Assembly: GCA_019873735.1 (NCBI GenBank)
Contig: JAIOAQ010000002.1
Span: 124,001 to 188,000, forward strand
Reading direction: 5' to 3'
From: Chloroflexota bacterium
Lineage (GTDB): Bacteria; Chloroflexota; Anaerolineae; Anaerolineales; Villigracilaceae
Length of the DNA stretch: 64,000 bases
The notes below the pieces were generated by a model. It was given only the letters and a program-made list of their open reading frames with translations, did not search any database and had not been told where the DNA came from. Shown piece by piece: positions 1 to 8,954 of this stretch. Position numbers and translations under genes: made by a program. Position 1 is the first letter of the stretch. Each line of letters opens with the position of its first letter.

Positions 1-841
1 CCCACTCCAGGTGGCCGAGGCTGCAAAAGACATCTCCCGATTCCTGCCGCGGCGCGCGCCCTCCGACCTGAAGCATGCCCGCCTCAAGGCCATTTTGCCG
101 GTAGATGTGTTTGGCCAGCCGGCAGAAATGGAAAACCTGCGTCAGATTGCCGATACGTATGGCTTGAAATTCATCGAAGATTCCTGCGAGGCACTTGGCG
201 CAGCGTATAAAGGGCGCCTGGCCGGGACATTTGGCGATTACGGCGTTTTTGCCTTTTATCCCAACAAACAAATGACTACCGGTGAGGGCGGCCTGATTGT
301 GACCGACGACGATGACGCCGCGGGACTGATGCGCGCCCTGCGCAATCAAGGCCGCGCCCCCGGCGATACCTGGCTTCAGCACACGTACCTGGGCTACAAC
401 TACCGGCTGGACGAGATGTCGGCTGCGCTGGGCCTGGCACAAATGCGCAGGCTGGAAGAGTTGCTCACGAAACGGGAGCAGGTCGCGGCCTGGTATGCGA
501 ACCGTCTGGCAGAGATCCCCGGGGTGGAGATTCCCTACGTCGCCCCCACCACGACTCGCATGTCATGGTTCGTCTATGTCGTCCGCCTGGATGCAAAAAT
601 CAACCGCAGTCAGGTAGCCAAACGCCTGGAACAGCGCGGTATCCCCGTCCGCCCCTATTTCCTGCCCATTCACCTGCAGCCGTACATGGTAGAACGCTTC
701 GGCTGGCAGGAGGGGGATTTTCCGGTAACCGAAGATTTGGGACGCCGCGGGCTGGCTCTGCCTTTCTCTGGCGTGATGACCGAGGAACAAGTGGAAATTG
801 TTTGTCAGAATCTGCGTCAGACGCTGACCGAGGTGGCATGA
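1..841 (+). CDS. DegT/DnrJ/EryC1/StrS aminotransferase, 3' part
   Basis: This is the C-terminal part of a PLP-dependent sugar aminotransferase. The frame is open to the window edge, so the true start lies upstream; the GTG at 11 is only the first possible start in view. The motif EDSCEALGA gives the Asp that contacts the PLP ring, and FAFYPNKQMTTGEGG carries the Schiff-base Lys at about 266-268. The family transfers an amino group from glutamate to a nucleotide-linked keto-sugar for cell-surface glycans or secondary metabolites. The visible 276 residues compare with about 370-400 for the family. Its stop overlaps the next start (ATGA at 838), so the two are translationally coupled. The exact sugar cannot be told. 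Confidence 0.9.
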   Translation, partial: PLQVAEAAKDISRFLPRRAPSDLKHARLKAILPVDVFGQPAEMENLRQIADTYGLKFIEDSCEALGAAYKGRLAGTFGDYGVFAFYPNKQMTTGEGGLIVTDDDDAAGLMRALRNQGRAPGDTWLQHTYLGYNYRLDEMSAALGLAQMRRLEELLTKREQVAAWYANRLAEIPGVEIPYVAPTTTRMSWFVYVVRLDAKINRSQVAKRLEQRGIPVRPYFLPIHLQPYMVERFGWQEGDFPVTEDLGRRGLALPFSGVMTEEQVEIVCQNLRQTLTEVA

Positions 842-1743
842 GCGCACAAGAGTTTCTGCCGCCGCGCCAACGCGGCCTGGCCGTTCACGCCGGGCTGATG
901 GTGATTCTGTTGACGCTCAGCGTCTTTTCTTTTGTAAGCGCCACGCGTCAAGAGGTGGGGCTGGCCTTTACCCTGGCTCTGCTGGCAGGGCTGATCTCAT
1001 TTGCTCCGCTGCCTTTGCTTGCTTATCGCCTATACGCACTGCAGCGCGCCCACTATCGGCTGGATCGGGATACGCTGACGCTTTCGTGGGGGCTGCGGCT
1101 GGAACAACTGCCGCTCAACGAAATTGAATGGGTGCGCCCGGCCAGCGGCCTGACAACGCCCCTGGTCTTGCCGCCCCTCAGCCTGCCCGGCGCCATCCTG
1201 GGCACACGCCATCACCCCGACCTGGGTCCGGTTGAGTTCTTGGCTTCCGAAAGGCGCGGCCTGTTGCTGGTGGCTACGGCGCGGCGCGTCTTTGCCATCT
1301 CGCCGGCGCGCCCAGATGCATTTGTGCGCGATTTTCAACGGGCTATCGAACTGGGCAGCCTCGAGCACAGCAAAAGCCGTTCGCTTTATCCCGCCTTTAT
1401 CCTGGCACGCGCCTGGGAAAGTCCGCCGGCGCGCGTTTTATGGCTGAGCGGCTTTTTGCTCAATCTCGGCCTGCTGGCCTGGGTCAGCCTGCTGATTCCT
1501 TCCCGGCAACAGGTGCATTTGGGCTTTGCATCTGATGGCACCCCTCTCCCGCCGGTGCCGTCCACGCAAATCATCCTCCTGCCGGTTTTCAGCCTGGCCT
1601 TTTTCCTCATTGGCTGGCTGGCAGGGTTGTTCTACTATCGCCGTCCCGAACAGCGTATTCTTTCGTTTATCGTTTGGACTTCCAGCGTGCTGAGCAGCCT
1701 GATTTTCATCGTCGCCGTGTGGATGAACACTGCAACAGGATAG
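838..1743 (+). CDS. Membrane protein with PH-like domain
   Basis: A 301-residue membrane protein. The ATG at 838 is chosen because it overlaps the upstream stop as ATGA; an in-frame extension back to 565 would run inside the aminotransferase. Two hydrophobic segments sit near the N terminus (about residues 20-65). A soluble stretch of about 130 residues follows, with a beta-rich pattern resembling bacterial PH (bPH) domains, and then three more hydrophobic segments from about residue 200. The function is unknown. It sits between a sugar aminotransferase and a DUF92 protein in an apparent operon. The PH assignment is a judgement from the layout, not from a clear motif. Confidence 0.75.
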   Translation: MSAQEFLPPRQRGLAVHAGLMVILLTLSVFSFVSATRQEVGLAFTLALLAGLISFAPLPLLAYRLYALQRAHYRLDRDTLTLSWGLRLEQLPLNEIEWVRPASGLTTPLVLPPLSLPGAILGTRHHPDLGPVEFLASERRGLLLVATARRVFAISPARPDAFVRDFQRAIELGSLEHSKSRSLYPAFILARAWESPPARVLWLSGFLLNLGLLAWVSLLIPSRQQVHLGFASDGTPLPPVPSTQIILLPVFSLAFFLIGWLAGLFYYRRPEQRILSFIVWTSSVLSSLIFIVAVWMNTATG

Positions 1744-1746
1744 CGT

Positions 1747-2547
1747 ATGCAAAAACTTTTTCTCGGCTTCTTACTGGCAGCATTGATTGCACTGGCCGCC
1801 TACCGTCTTCGCAGCCTCAGCCGTTCCGGCGCGTGGGGGGCGCTTGCTACCGGCACCATTATCTTTGGGCTGGGCGGATGGCAGTGGGCAGTTGTCCTGC
1901 TGGCTTTCTTTGTTTCATCCAGCCTGCTGACGCGTTTATTTGGAAGGCGCAAAGCCGGTCTGAGCGAAAAATTTGAAAAAGGCGGACAGCGCGACCTGGG
2001 ACAGGTATTGGCCAACGGAGGCGTGGCTTCGCTTTTTGCCTTGCTGAATGTCGCCTTTCCCGGCTCTTCCTGGACCTGGGCAGGGTTTGCGGCTTCCCTG
2101 GCTGCCGTCAACGCCGATACCTGGGCGACAGAACTCGGCGTATTAAGCCCTTCGCTGCCGCGCCTGGTGACAAGCGGCAAGGCAGTTGAAAAAGGGACTT
2201 CTGGCGCCATCTCACTGACGGGCACCTTGGCGGCCTTGGGCGGAGCGGCCTTCATCGCCCTGCCTGCCGTTATCATTCCGCCCGTTCCTTTATCCAACGC
2301 GCTCACCGCCTTTGGGTTGGTTTGTCTGGCCGGTCTGCTGGGGGCACTGTTCGACTCGTTCCTGGGCGCCACCGTGCAGGCGATTTACCGCTGCCCGCAA
2401 TGCGGCAAGGAGACAGAACGTCACCCCCGGCACACTTGCGGCACAACCACAGTACAGGTCCGCGGCTGGAGTTGGCTGAACAACGACCTGGTCAATTTCG
2501 CCTGCGCCTTGTCTGCCGCTTTGTCAATCCTTTTGGTCTGGAGATGA
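1747..2547 (+). CDS. DUF92 (TMEM19-like) integral membrane protein
   Basis: A 266-residue polytopic protein of the DUF92 family. The pattern fits the family: N-terminal RSGAWGALATG, a central SSSLLTRLFG segment, and NADTWATELGVLS, the hallmark Asp/Glu-bearing stretch. Plant relatives include VTE6, a phytyl-phosphate kinase of tocopherol synthesis; archaeal and bacterial members are mostly uncharacterised, so a prenyl-phosphate kinase role is only a possibility. A CPQCGKETERHPRHTCG segment near residue 215 looks like a small zinc-ribbon-like insertion. It follows the previous gene by 3 bp and overlaps the next as ATGA. Confidence 0.8.
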   Translation: MQKLFLGFLLAALIALAAYRLRSLSRSGAWGALATGTIIFGLGGWQWAVVLLAFFVSSSLLTRLFGRRKAGLSEKFEKGGQRDLGQVLANGGVASLFALLNVAFPGSSWTWAGFAASLAAVNADTWATELGVLSPSLPRLVTSGKAVEKGTSGAISLTGTLAALGGAAFIALPAVIIPPVPLSNALTAFGLVCLAGLLGALFDSFLGATVQAIYRCPQCGKETERHPRHTCGTTTVQVRGWSWLNNDLVNFACALSAALSILLVWR

Positions 2548-3992
2548 ACACGCCATCCAAAGCAGGGAAAATTATCCTCCTCTTGTCCTGCCTGACCGCC
2601 TTGGCCGGCCTGGCTCTGTTCGCCTACTTTGGGCTGTATAACCGCTACTGGTCAGATGATTGGTGCTATAACCGCGATTTCAAACAAATGGGCGCGCTTG
2701 GCGCGCTGAGGGGCTATGTGGACTTTCCCGGCGGCTATTCGGCTAACCGCTACTCCCTGACCTTCTTCTCTGGGCTGCTGTACCTGCTTGGTCTCCCCGG
2801 CACGCAATTGATGACCCCGCTGCTCATTCTGCTCTGGCTGGGCGGGTTGTATTGGAATTTACACAACCTGTCCCGCCTGGCGGGCATGCATCTGCCGCGC
2901 TACGTCCTCTTACTGGCATCTGCCTGGCTGTTGTATTTCGTTTTATACCTTTCGCCTCAACGTTTCCAGATTCTCTATTGGCGCGCCGGCGCCATGCCGT
3001 ATAGCGCAGCCATCGTCTTTGGCCTATACACCTTTGCCATCATCACATATCAGATGGTTCGGCAAAAGGCATCCGGCATGGCCAATTGCATCCTGATTCT
3101 GCTGGCTTTTCTGGCAGGCGGATTCTCGGAAATCGGTTGTGTACTGCTGTTCAGCGGAGCCGCGCTGCTCTTTATCTATACCTGCCTGGCAAGCCGGCGC
3201 AGGAGGGAGTGGGCGATACGTTCTCTGCCGGCTGCAAGCGGGGCGCTGATCTCGCTGGGGCTGGCCATGCTGGCCTTGATTCTCTCTCCCGCCAATGCCC
3301 GCCTTGGCAACTTAAAAATCGATCCGCCCCCCGTCTGGCTGGTGCCCTGGCTTTCTGTCCGCGCCGCCATCCATTTTGGCATCGATTCTCTCAAGACGCT
3401 GCCTTTGCCGCACTTGGTGTTCATCCTCGCCTTTGCGGCAACGGCGATCGCCAGCCGCCCATTTTCAAGCGGTTCACTCAACCCAGGGTTTGCTTTCCGG
3501 CGGCTGCTTGTGATTGCAGGCGTCACCTTGCTGCTGCTTATTGCCATCCAGGCTCCAACCGTTTATTTCTACAATGCCCCGCCAGATCCGCGCGGCCAGT
3601 CGCTGGGACGCTTCATCATGCTGGCAGGATTGGCCTTCCTGTCATGGGAAACAGGGCGCCTGGCCGCCGCCAAATGGCCGGGGCGCCGGCTGTACTTGCT
3701 GGCGCTAATTGCCCTGCTGGCAGGCAGCCTGTACACGATCCGCACCTTTGATTCTGTCTATGCGCAACTCCCTGAATATGCCCGGCGGGCCGAGTTATGG
3801 GACGCGCGCGATGCATACATTCGCACCGAACAAGCGCGCGGCGTCCGCTTTTTGGAAGTGAAGATGATTGACACGAAAGCAATTGATACCCGCGATCTGA
3901 TGCGCTCTAAAGATTCCAATCGCAGCGACTGGGTCTCTTCGTGTGCAAGCGCGTATTACGGCCTCGAAGGAATGAAGCCGCTGGCCCCCTAG
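2544..3992 (+). CDS. Polytopic membrane protein, DUF6056-like
   Basis: A 482-residue protein with about ten hydrophobic segments, starting at the ATG that overlaps the upstream TGA. An early luminal-type loop carries NRYWSDDWCYNRDF; such acidic first loops are typical of GT-C glycosyltransferase-like membrane enzymes, and the layout resembles DUF6056 proteins. A polyprenyl-sugar-dependent glycosyltransferase or polymer-related role is plausible given the neighbouring sugar genes, but no catalytic site is proven. The C-terminal 100 residues are soluble. It ends 14 bp before the convergent mntP. Confidence 0.65.
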   Translation: MNTPSKAGKIILLLSCLTALAGLALFAYFGLYNRYWSDDWCYNRDFKQMGALGALRGYVDFPGGYSANRYSLTFFSGLLYLLGLPGTQLMTPLLILLWLGGLYWNLHNLSRLAGMHLPRYVLLLASAWLLYFVLYLSPQRFQILYWRAGAMPYSAAIVFGLYTFAIITYQMVRQKASGMANCILILLAFLAGGFSEIGCVLLFSGAALLFIYTCLASRRRREWAIRSLPAASGALISLGLAMLALILSPANARLGNLKIDPPPVWLVPWLSVRAAIHFGIDSLKTLPLPHLVFILAFAATAIASRPFSSGSLNPGFAFRRLLVIAGVTLLLLIAIQAPTVYFYNAPPDPRGQSLGRFIMLAGLAFLSWETGRLAAAKWPGRRLYLLALIALLAGSLYTIRTFDSVYAQLPEYARRAELWDARDAYIRTEQARGVRFLEVKMIDTKAIDTRDLMRSKDSNRSDWVSSCASAYYGLEGMKPLAP

Positions 3993-4006
3993 CGCCCCCG
4001 AAATTA

Positions 4007-4564
4007 TCAGAAAATATGCGCAACAACAATACGAATGCCGATGAAAATCAGGATAAGTCCGCCCAGGGCTTCCATGCGTTTGCCAAAGATACTTCCCAAA
4101 CGGCCGCCAATGCGCACACCCAGCCAGGAAACCAAGCCGGTGACAATGCCAATCACAATCGCCGGATACCAGACCGAAACCTTCAAGAAGGCCAATGTCA
4201 GGCCAATGGCCAAGGCGTCAATGCTGACAGCGATTGAGAGCAGGACCATGGTCAGGCCGCGCGACGGGTCAGATTTTTCAATCTCTTCTTCGGCACCAAA
4301 ACTGGAACGCAGCATCCGCACGCCCACAAAAACCAGCAGGCCAAAAGCCACCCAATGGTCAAAATCGGCGATGTAGCCGGCCACGGTTGTTCCCAACATC
4401 CAGCCCAGCAAGGGCATAATGAACTGAAACAGGCCAAAATGAAAGGCCAGACGAAAAGTAGGCCTTGGGCCGGTTGTGGCAGGTTGTGTCCCGGCCCCCA
4501 AACAGACGGCAAACGCGTCCATGGCCATGCTTAGAGCAATCATCAGAATTTCGAAAAAAGTCAT
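4007..4564 (-). CDS. mntP: Manganese efflux pump MntP
   Basis: A 185-residue six-helix membrane protein that exports Mn2+. The two internally repeated halves are visible: ALSMAMDAFAVCLG near the N terminus and SIAVSIDALAIGLTL in the second half. Each carries the membrane Asp typical of MntP, and the length matches the family (about 185-190). It is the last gene of a long minus-strand run, 6 bp after the lipoprotein gene. That spacing leaves no room for the yybP-ykoY manganese riboswitch often found before mntP, so regulation would have to be through the upstream operon or be absent. Confidence 0.93.
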   Translation of the reverse strand: MTFFEILMIALSMAMDAFAVCLGAGTQPATTGPRPTFRLAFHFGLFQFIMPLLGWMLGTTVAGYIADFDHWVAFGLLVFVGVRMLRSSFGAEEEIEKSDPSRGLTMVLLSIAVSIDALAIGLTLAFLKVSVWYPAIVIGIVTGLVSWLGVRIGGRLGSIFGKRMEALGGLILIFIGIRIVVAHIF

Positions 4565-4570
4565 TTTTGA

Positions 4571-5467
4571 TTAATGGGGTGTATAGAGAGAACTTTGCTG
4601 AACGCCGTCCAGGATTTCAGCCCAGAACGATTCAACATCTGAATAGGGATACAGGCGCAAAAGTTCCTGATGGGCCTTTTCGGGCTGGCCGATGTACAGG
4701 TAATCCAGCACCAGCGGCAGGACGCCGCACTTTGGGGTACCATCATCGCCGATAAAATCGGAAAGGTTGCCCTGCGCCATCGCCGTATGCTCGGCAATCT
4801 CTTGTACATACTGTTCGGGAAAACGAGGAGATGCAGGCAGGTACAGTTGTGCAGACGAATCATACGCCAGAATCACTTTTACCGCAGGAGAAACAGCGTA
4901 AGCGCAATAACGATAGGCGAACAAATCATCGTAGGTGACGAACTCATAGATATCATCGCCGTTCAGGTCCTGAAACTGCCCGCCTGCATTGGACTCCGGC
5001 TTATGCAAGATAAGCAGGGGTTCATCCCGCAGGCTGTAAATAAAGGTCCCAAAACAACAGTGAGCGCCGCCCGAGTAGGTTTCAATCACGGCTTCCGGAA
5101 AACCGTCATTGTTCAGGTCGGAGCCGGTTTGCGGGTGGATAGCAGAGGCCATCTTAATCTGCACCGGTTCTGCATTGGCTTGTTCAAGAAGAAGCAAATT
5201 ATCGTAGCCGATTGAATCGGCCGGATTGCCCCACAGCCGCAAGGCATAACCATCCACCAGACGCTCGTCGCGCAGCACATAGCCCGTCACAGGCGCAAAC
5301 GCCGTCGGTGGAGGAAGCGCAGCAACAGGGAAAGGGGGAGGCGGAGGGCCAACATCCAAAGTGGCAGAGGGGATGAGCATCTCCAACGCCGTAGGGGTTG
5401 GGATCGCCGCACTTTGACCGCAGGCCGCGGCCAGGAAGACAAGCGCCAGCCACCGGAAACGCTTCAT
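4571..5467 (-). CDS. Secreted lipoprotein with FG-GAP/VCBS-like repeats
   Basis: A 298-residue predicted lipoprotein. The start is the ATG at 5467 (MKRFRWLALVFLAAACG), giving a short signal peptide with lipobox LAAC; the in-frame extension to 5485 adds nothing signal-like. After a Pro/Thr-rich linker, the mature part has DLNNDGFPEAVIET and DLNGDDIYEF, which are calcium-loop motifs of FG-GAP/VCBS-type beta-propeller blades. It is probably an extracytoplasmic binding or sensing protein with no assigned substrate. Its ATG shares one base with the upstream stop (TAATG), so it is coupled to the kinase gene. Confidence 0.8.
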   Translation of the reverse strand: MKRFRWLALVFLAAACGQSAAIPTPTALEMLIPSATLDVGPPPPPFPVAALPPPTAFAPVTGYVLRDERLVDGYALRLWGNPADSIGYDNLLLLEQANAEPVQIKMASAIHPQTGSDLNNDGFPEAVIETYSGGAHCCFGTFIYSLRDEPLLILHKPESNAGGQFQDLNGDDIYEFVTYDDLFAYRYCAYAVSPAVKVILAYDSSAQLYLPASPRFPEQYVQEIAEHTAMAQGNLSDFIGDDGTPKCGVLPLVLDYLYIGQPEKAHQELLRLYPYSDVESFWAEILDGVQQSSLYTPH

Positions 5468-7200
5468 TACTTCTCCAACGCCCAAGGCGAGCGTCCCTGC
5501 CAGATTTTGAATTCCTTTAGCACCGAACCGCCCAGGAACTCACGCACAATAGAGTTGTCTGGAATGAGTTCGGCGCCCATTGGCAAAAACCATTCCAGAA
5601 AAGCCAGCAGCCGTTTGGCCTCAATGTACTCTGGGGTGCCATGCGGCACCTGGCGCAACAGCGGCTCGACAAGCGGCTTGAGGGCCGCCAACTCATAGAC
5701 CAGGGCCGAGTTAAACATCACGTCCGCGTTTTCCTGATAAGGGAAGATGTAGTTCTTTTCGCCGTGACGCACCGATTCCCAGCGGCTGATCGTCTGCTGG
5801 GCCGTATAGCCGCGCTCGCGGGCATCGCGCACAATGCGGCGGACAAGGCGCGTGTCGGTGGTAGAGACGCGGTTATGGCGGTCGAGGTTCAATTGCGTCA
5901 GGGCAGAAACATAAATGCGAAACGATTGGCTGGAGAGGGCAGCCGGTATCAGGCCGGGATTCAGGCCGTGAATGCCCTCCAAAATCAGCATTTGACCACG
6001 CTTGAGCCTTATCTTCTCTCCTGCTTCGCGCAGACCGGTCTTGAAGTTGTAGCGCGGCAACTGAACTTCATCTCCGGCGACAAGACGCTGCAAGTGATCG
6101 GCCAACAGCGGCAAATCAATGGCCTCCAGGGCCTCAAAATTCAGGTTGCCATTTTCATCGCGCGGCGTGGCATCGCGGTTCACAAAGTAATTATCCAATT
6201 CAAGCGGGAAAGGAGAGATTCCCAATGCCAGCAATTGAACGGCCAGCCGGCGGGAAAAGGTCGTCTTGCCAGACGATGAAGGGCCGGCAATCAGCACAAG
6301 GCGCACATTCCCGCGTTCGGCAATCTGGCGGGCAATGGAAGCAATTTGCTGTTCATGCAAGGCCTCAGAGACGAGGACAATTTCCTGGCTGCGGCCGGCC
6401 AAAATCGCATCATTCAAAGCGCCAACGGTGTCAATCCCCAAACGTTTGAGCAAATCGCCATACTGACGGAACATCGCCAGCAATTTGGGATATTGGTCAA
6501 GCGGCTCCAGTTCGGTGGGGTTGCGACGGCGGGGAAAACGCAGAGTAAACCCGCCGTTGGTGGGATGTAACCCAAACCAGCGCAAATAACCGGTAGAAGG
6601 CACCATGTACCCATGATGATAGTCCATCCGCTCGCCCAGGCGATAGAGTGTCAGATAGTCTTTGCGGCGGTGCGTGAGCAGATGAACTTTGTCATCATAG
6701 CCGCGCGCCCGAAAGTATTCAATCGCTTCCTGCAAAGGAATTTCCTGGCGCTCAAACGGCAGGTCGGCTTCCACCAGACGCTGCATGTGCGTTTGCAAGG
6801 AGGCGATTTCTTCTTCGGTAAGCGGCTGCCGCCCAGAAACCTGACAGTAATAGCCGCCGGAGGAGACGGAATGGTCAATGGTCAACTTGGCTTTGGGGAA
6901 CAGATCTGCAAAGGCCATTTCCAAGAGAAACGTCAATGAGCGGCGATAAATCAGCGCCCCATCGGAATCGGACATCAACACAGGCTGGACGCGCGCGTCC
7001 ATGTTGATTGGAAATGTCAACTCATGCAAATCGCCATTGACAATTGCAGCCACCACCGGGGCCGGCAAACTGGCGGCGACAACCTGCAGGAAATCGCCCA
7101 CCCGGCTGCCGCGCGGACCGGCAATCACCCGTCCATCCGGCAAATGAATCTCCACGCTTGGGCGCGGAGAAACAAGAGAAAAGGAATCGGAAACGGTCAT
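5467..7200 (-). CDS. Uridine kinase/phosphoribulokinase-like protein with TGS-like N terminus
   Basis: A 577-residue nucleoside-kinase-like protein. The start is set at the ATG at 7200 (MTVSDSFSL), since the upstream 27 residues look non-coding. The N-terminal part (about residues 10-240) resembles the TGS/second-additional domains of threonyl-tRNA synthetase. The C-terminal half is a P-loop kinase with Walker A GPSSSGKTTFSRR, LDNYFVNRD and the lid-like LILEGIHGLNP, as in uridine kinases and phosphoribulokinases. This fused architecture is widespread in Firmicutes and Chloroflexi and poorly characterised. The substrate is not determined here. Confidence 0.85.
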   Translation of the reverse strand: MTVSDSFSLVSPRPSVEIHLPDGRVIAGPRGSRVGDFLQVVAASLPAPVVAAIVNGDLHELTFPINMDARVQPVLMSDSDGALIYRRSLTFLLEMAFADLFPKAKLTIDHSVSSGGYYCQVSGRQPLTEEEIASLQTHMQRLVEADLPFERQEIPLQEAIEYFRARGYDDKVHLLTHRRKDYLTLYRLGERMDYHHGYMVPSTGYLRWFGLHPTNGGFTLRFPRRRNPTELEPLDQYPKLLAMFRQYGDLLKRLGIDTVGALNDAILAGRSQEIVLVSEALHEQQIASIARQIAERGNVRLVLIAGPSSSGKTTFSRRLAVQLLALGISPFPLELDNYFVNRDATPRDENGNLNFEALEAIDLPLLADHLQRLVAGDEVQLPRYNFKTGLREAGEKIRLKRGQMLILEGIHGLNPGLIPAALSSQSFRIYVSALTQLNLDRHNRVSTTDTRLVRRIVRDARERGYTAQQTISRWESVRHGEKNYIFPYQENADVMFNSALVYELAALKPLVEPLLRQVPHGTPEYIEAKRLLAFLEWFLPMGAELIPDNSIVREFLGGSVLKEFKIWQGRSPWALEK

Positions 7201-7246
7201 TGCGTTCACCAGGAAGCGTATTTTATCACCGACGCCGGCGTTTGCA

Positions 7247-8320
7247 TCAAAAGCCTGGCATGTACTCCGACAGTGCACCAAGCAAAGCCTGAGGGTTGCC
7301 GCGATACGTTTCCAGAGACATCTCTCCCCGCGTCAGCGCCAGCAAGGTTTCATTAAGCACTCGGTTCACCGGCGTAGCAACCCCCGTTTTCTCACCGGCC
7401 CGCACAACCGCGCCATTTAACCAATTTACTTCGGATTTCGCCCGCCCAGCATGCAGGTCAATGTGCAGGGAGGGCATCTTGCGGCCGCGTCCGCCGCCGA
7501 GGATGGCTGCCGCCAGAGGGCGCAAAATGTATGGCCAGGATGTCAGACGGGCCAGCATACGCACAGGCGTGCCGGGCAAATCTACCACCTCAATGCCCTG
7601 GGCAGACATGACCGCCAGCGCCTCGCGCAATTGCATCATCTCCAGACGATACAGGCCAGGATGCGAAAAGACTCGAACCGGCGGCAAATCAAGGATGGCC
7701 GAGGTGGCATTGCCGAGCAAATTGGTGAGCATTTTTGACCACTTCATATCGGCAGCGCGCGGGAAAAGGCGCGCGTTGAGATAGGCTTCGTTGAAAGCAG
7801 CGGCCAGGCGCTCGGCCAACGGATGCCCGGCGGCAATGCCTATGCCGCGCAACTTCTCCAGGACAATATCACCGGCAGAACGGCGGCCGATGGAGGATGT
7901 GACCGTGCCGGGAATCACCTTATCTGCGCCCAAGGCCGCCTCGATAGCCGGTTCATTCTCGACCCCGTTCTGGAGACACAAAACCGGAGGCATTTTCTCG
8001 GCGAACGGCAAGAGGCCCTCCAGCGCAGCCGCGGTATCGTAGGACTTGAGGGCAAACAAAGCGACGTCAAACGGACCATACTCAAAGGCTTGCTCCAGCC
8101 CGGGAACGGCGACAAAGGCCGAAGGTCCAAGAACGAACCGTTCCTTTGAGCGGCGCCGCCGGTCAAGGCTGAGATCCAATCGCAGGCCGCGTTGACGCAG
8201 TTCGTCCACCACCTCCGGCCGTTCAACAAAGACAACCTGATGGTTGGCCAGCGCCAGCGAACCGCCAACGTAGGTGCCAATCGCCCCGGCTCCAAAACTC
8301 AAGATGTTGAGACGTTCCAT
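7247..8320 (-). CDS. 2-dehydropantoate 2-reductase (ApbA/PanE family)
   Basis: A 357-residue NAD(P)-dependent reductase. The start is the ATG at 8320 (MERLNILSFGAGAIGTY), which puts the Rossmann motif GAGAIGTYVG right at the N terminus. Further family features are LFALKSYD, VLCLQNGVENE and a helical C-terminal domain with SEVNWLNGAVV. Family members reduce ketopantoate to pantoate for coenzyme A, but many long paralogs (this one exceeds the usual ~300) act on other substrates. It stops 47 bp before the kinase gene and starts 1 bp before the phosphatase stop. Confidence 0.85.
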   Translation of the reverse strand: MERLNILSFGAGAIGTYVGGSLALANHQVVFVERPEVVDELRQRGLRLDLSLDRRRRSKERFVLGPSAFVAVPGLEQAFEYGPFDVALFALKSYDTAAALEGLLPFAEKMPPVLCLQNGVENEPAIEAALGADKVIPGTVTSSIGRRSAGDIVLEKLRGIGIAAGHPLAERLAAAFNEAYLNARLFPRAADMKWSKMLTNLLGNATSAILDLPPVRVFSHPGLYRLEMMQLREALAVMSAQGIEVVDLPGTPVRMLARLTSWPYILRPLAAAILGGGRGRKMPSLHIDLHAGRAKSEVNWLNGAVVRAGEKTGVATPVNRVLNETLLALTRGEMSLETYRGNPQALLGALSEYMPGF

Positions 8321-8321
8321 C

Positions 8322-8954
8322 CTACTTTTCCTTCCAGTGCGCGCGATCGTCAAAATGCAACAAGCGCCAGTTGTGGTGCTCTGGTTCGTAGGTCAGGGTA
8401 GCAAAAGTGGTGTTATGAAACATGAAGCGCGGGCCGGTGAAATCTGCCTGCGGCGCGATGCCCAATATCGCATAGAGCGCCATGTTCAAGATGCCGCCAT
8501 GAGCAACGACCAGATAGCGCCCGGCCGGCCGGTCAATCAGGTTTTGCACAGCCCGCCCGGCGCGCAGGTATACCTCCCAGCGGCTTTCGCCGGTTACGCC
8601 CCAGCGCGTGTAGGGAGTCATAAAGTCGGGGCGCGGCGCGATCTGTTCGGCATCCTCGTCCTTCAAGCCGGCCAATAAGCCATTGTCTATTTCCTTCCAG
8701 TCGTCCGAGGCTTCAAGCGGCACAGCAAGCGTCTGGCAAATAATTTCTGCCGTCTGATAAGCGCGCAAGAGGCGGCTGGAAATGCAGCAGTCAAAAGTGA
8801 CGCCATCGGCCTGCCAGCGTTTGGCCAGCGCCTGGGCCTGCGCGCGGCCGGTCTCGGTCAGCGGGAAGTCGGCGTGGCCCTGAAAGCGGTTTTCCGCATT
8901 GCCCACAGATTCTCCATGTCGAAGCAGGGTGACGTAGTAGAGTGCCTCATTCAT
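8322..8954 (-). CDS. Histidine phosphatase family protein
   Basis: A 210-residue enzyme of the phosphoglycerate mutase-like superfamily. The catalytic RHGES motif lies at residues 12-16 (VTLLRHGESVGNAENRFQG), followed by LTETGRAQA, SSRLLRAYQTAE and the second His in VVAHGGILN. Such enzymes hydrolyse phosphate from small molecules (alpha-ribazole phosphate, sugar phosphates and others); no substrate can be chosen here. The ATG at 8954 is used because the longer frame runs into the upstream GT2 gene; the two genes overlap by 8 bp. Confidence 0.9.
   Translation of the reverse strand: MNEALYYVTLLRHGESVGNAENRFQGHADFPLTETGRAQAQALAKRWQADGVTFDCCISSRLLRAYQTAEIICQTLAVPLEASDDWKEIDNGLLAGLKDEDAEQIAPRPDFMTPYTRWGVTGESRWEVYLRAGRAVQNLIDRPAGRYLVVAHGGILNMALYAILGIAPQADFTGPRFMFHNTTFATLTYEPEHHNWRLLHFDDRAHWKEK

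Noticed and set aside
4565-4600. yybP-ykoY manganese riboswitch before mntP
   Set aside because: Only 6 bp separate mntP from the upstream coding sequence, too little for the riboswitch.
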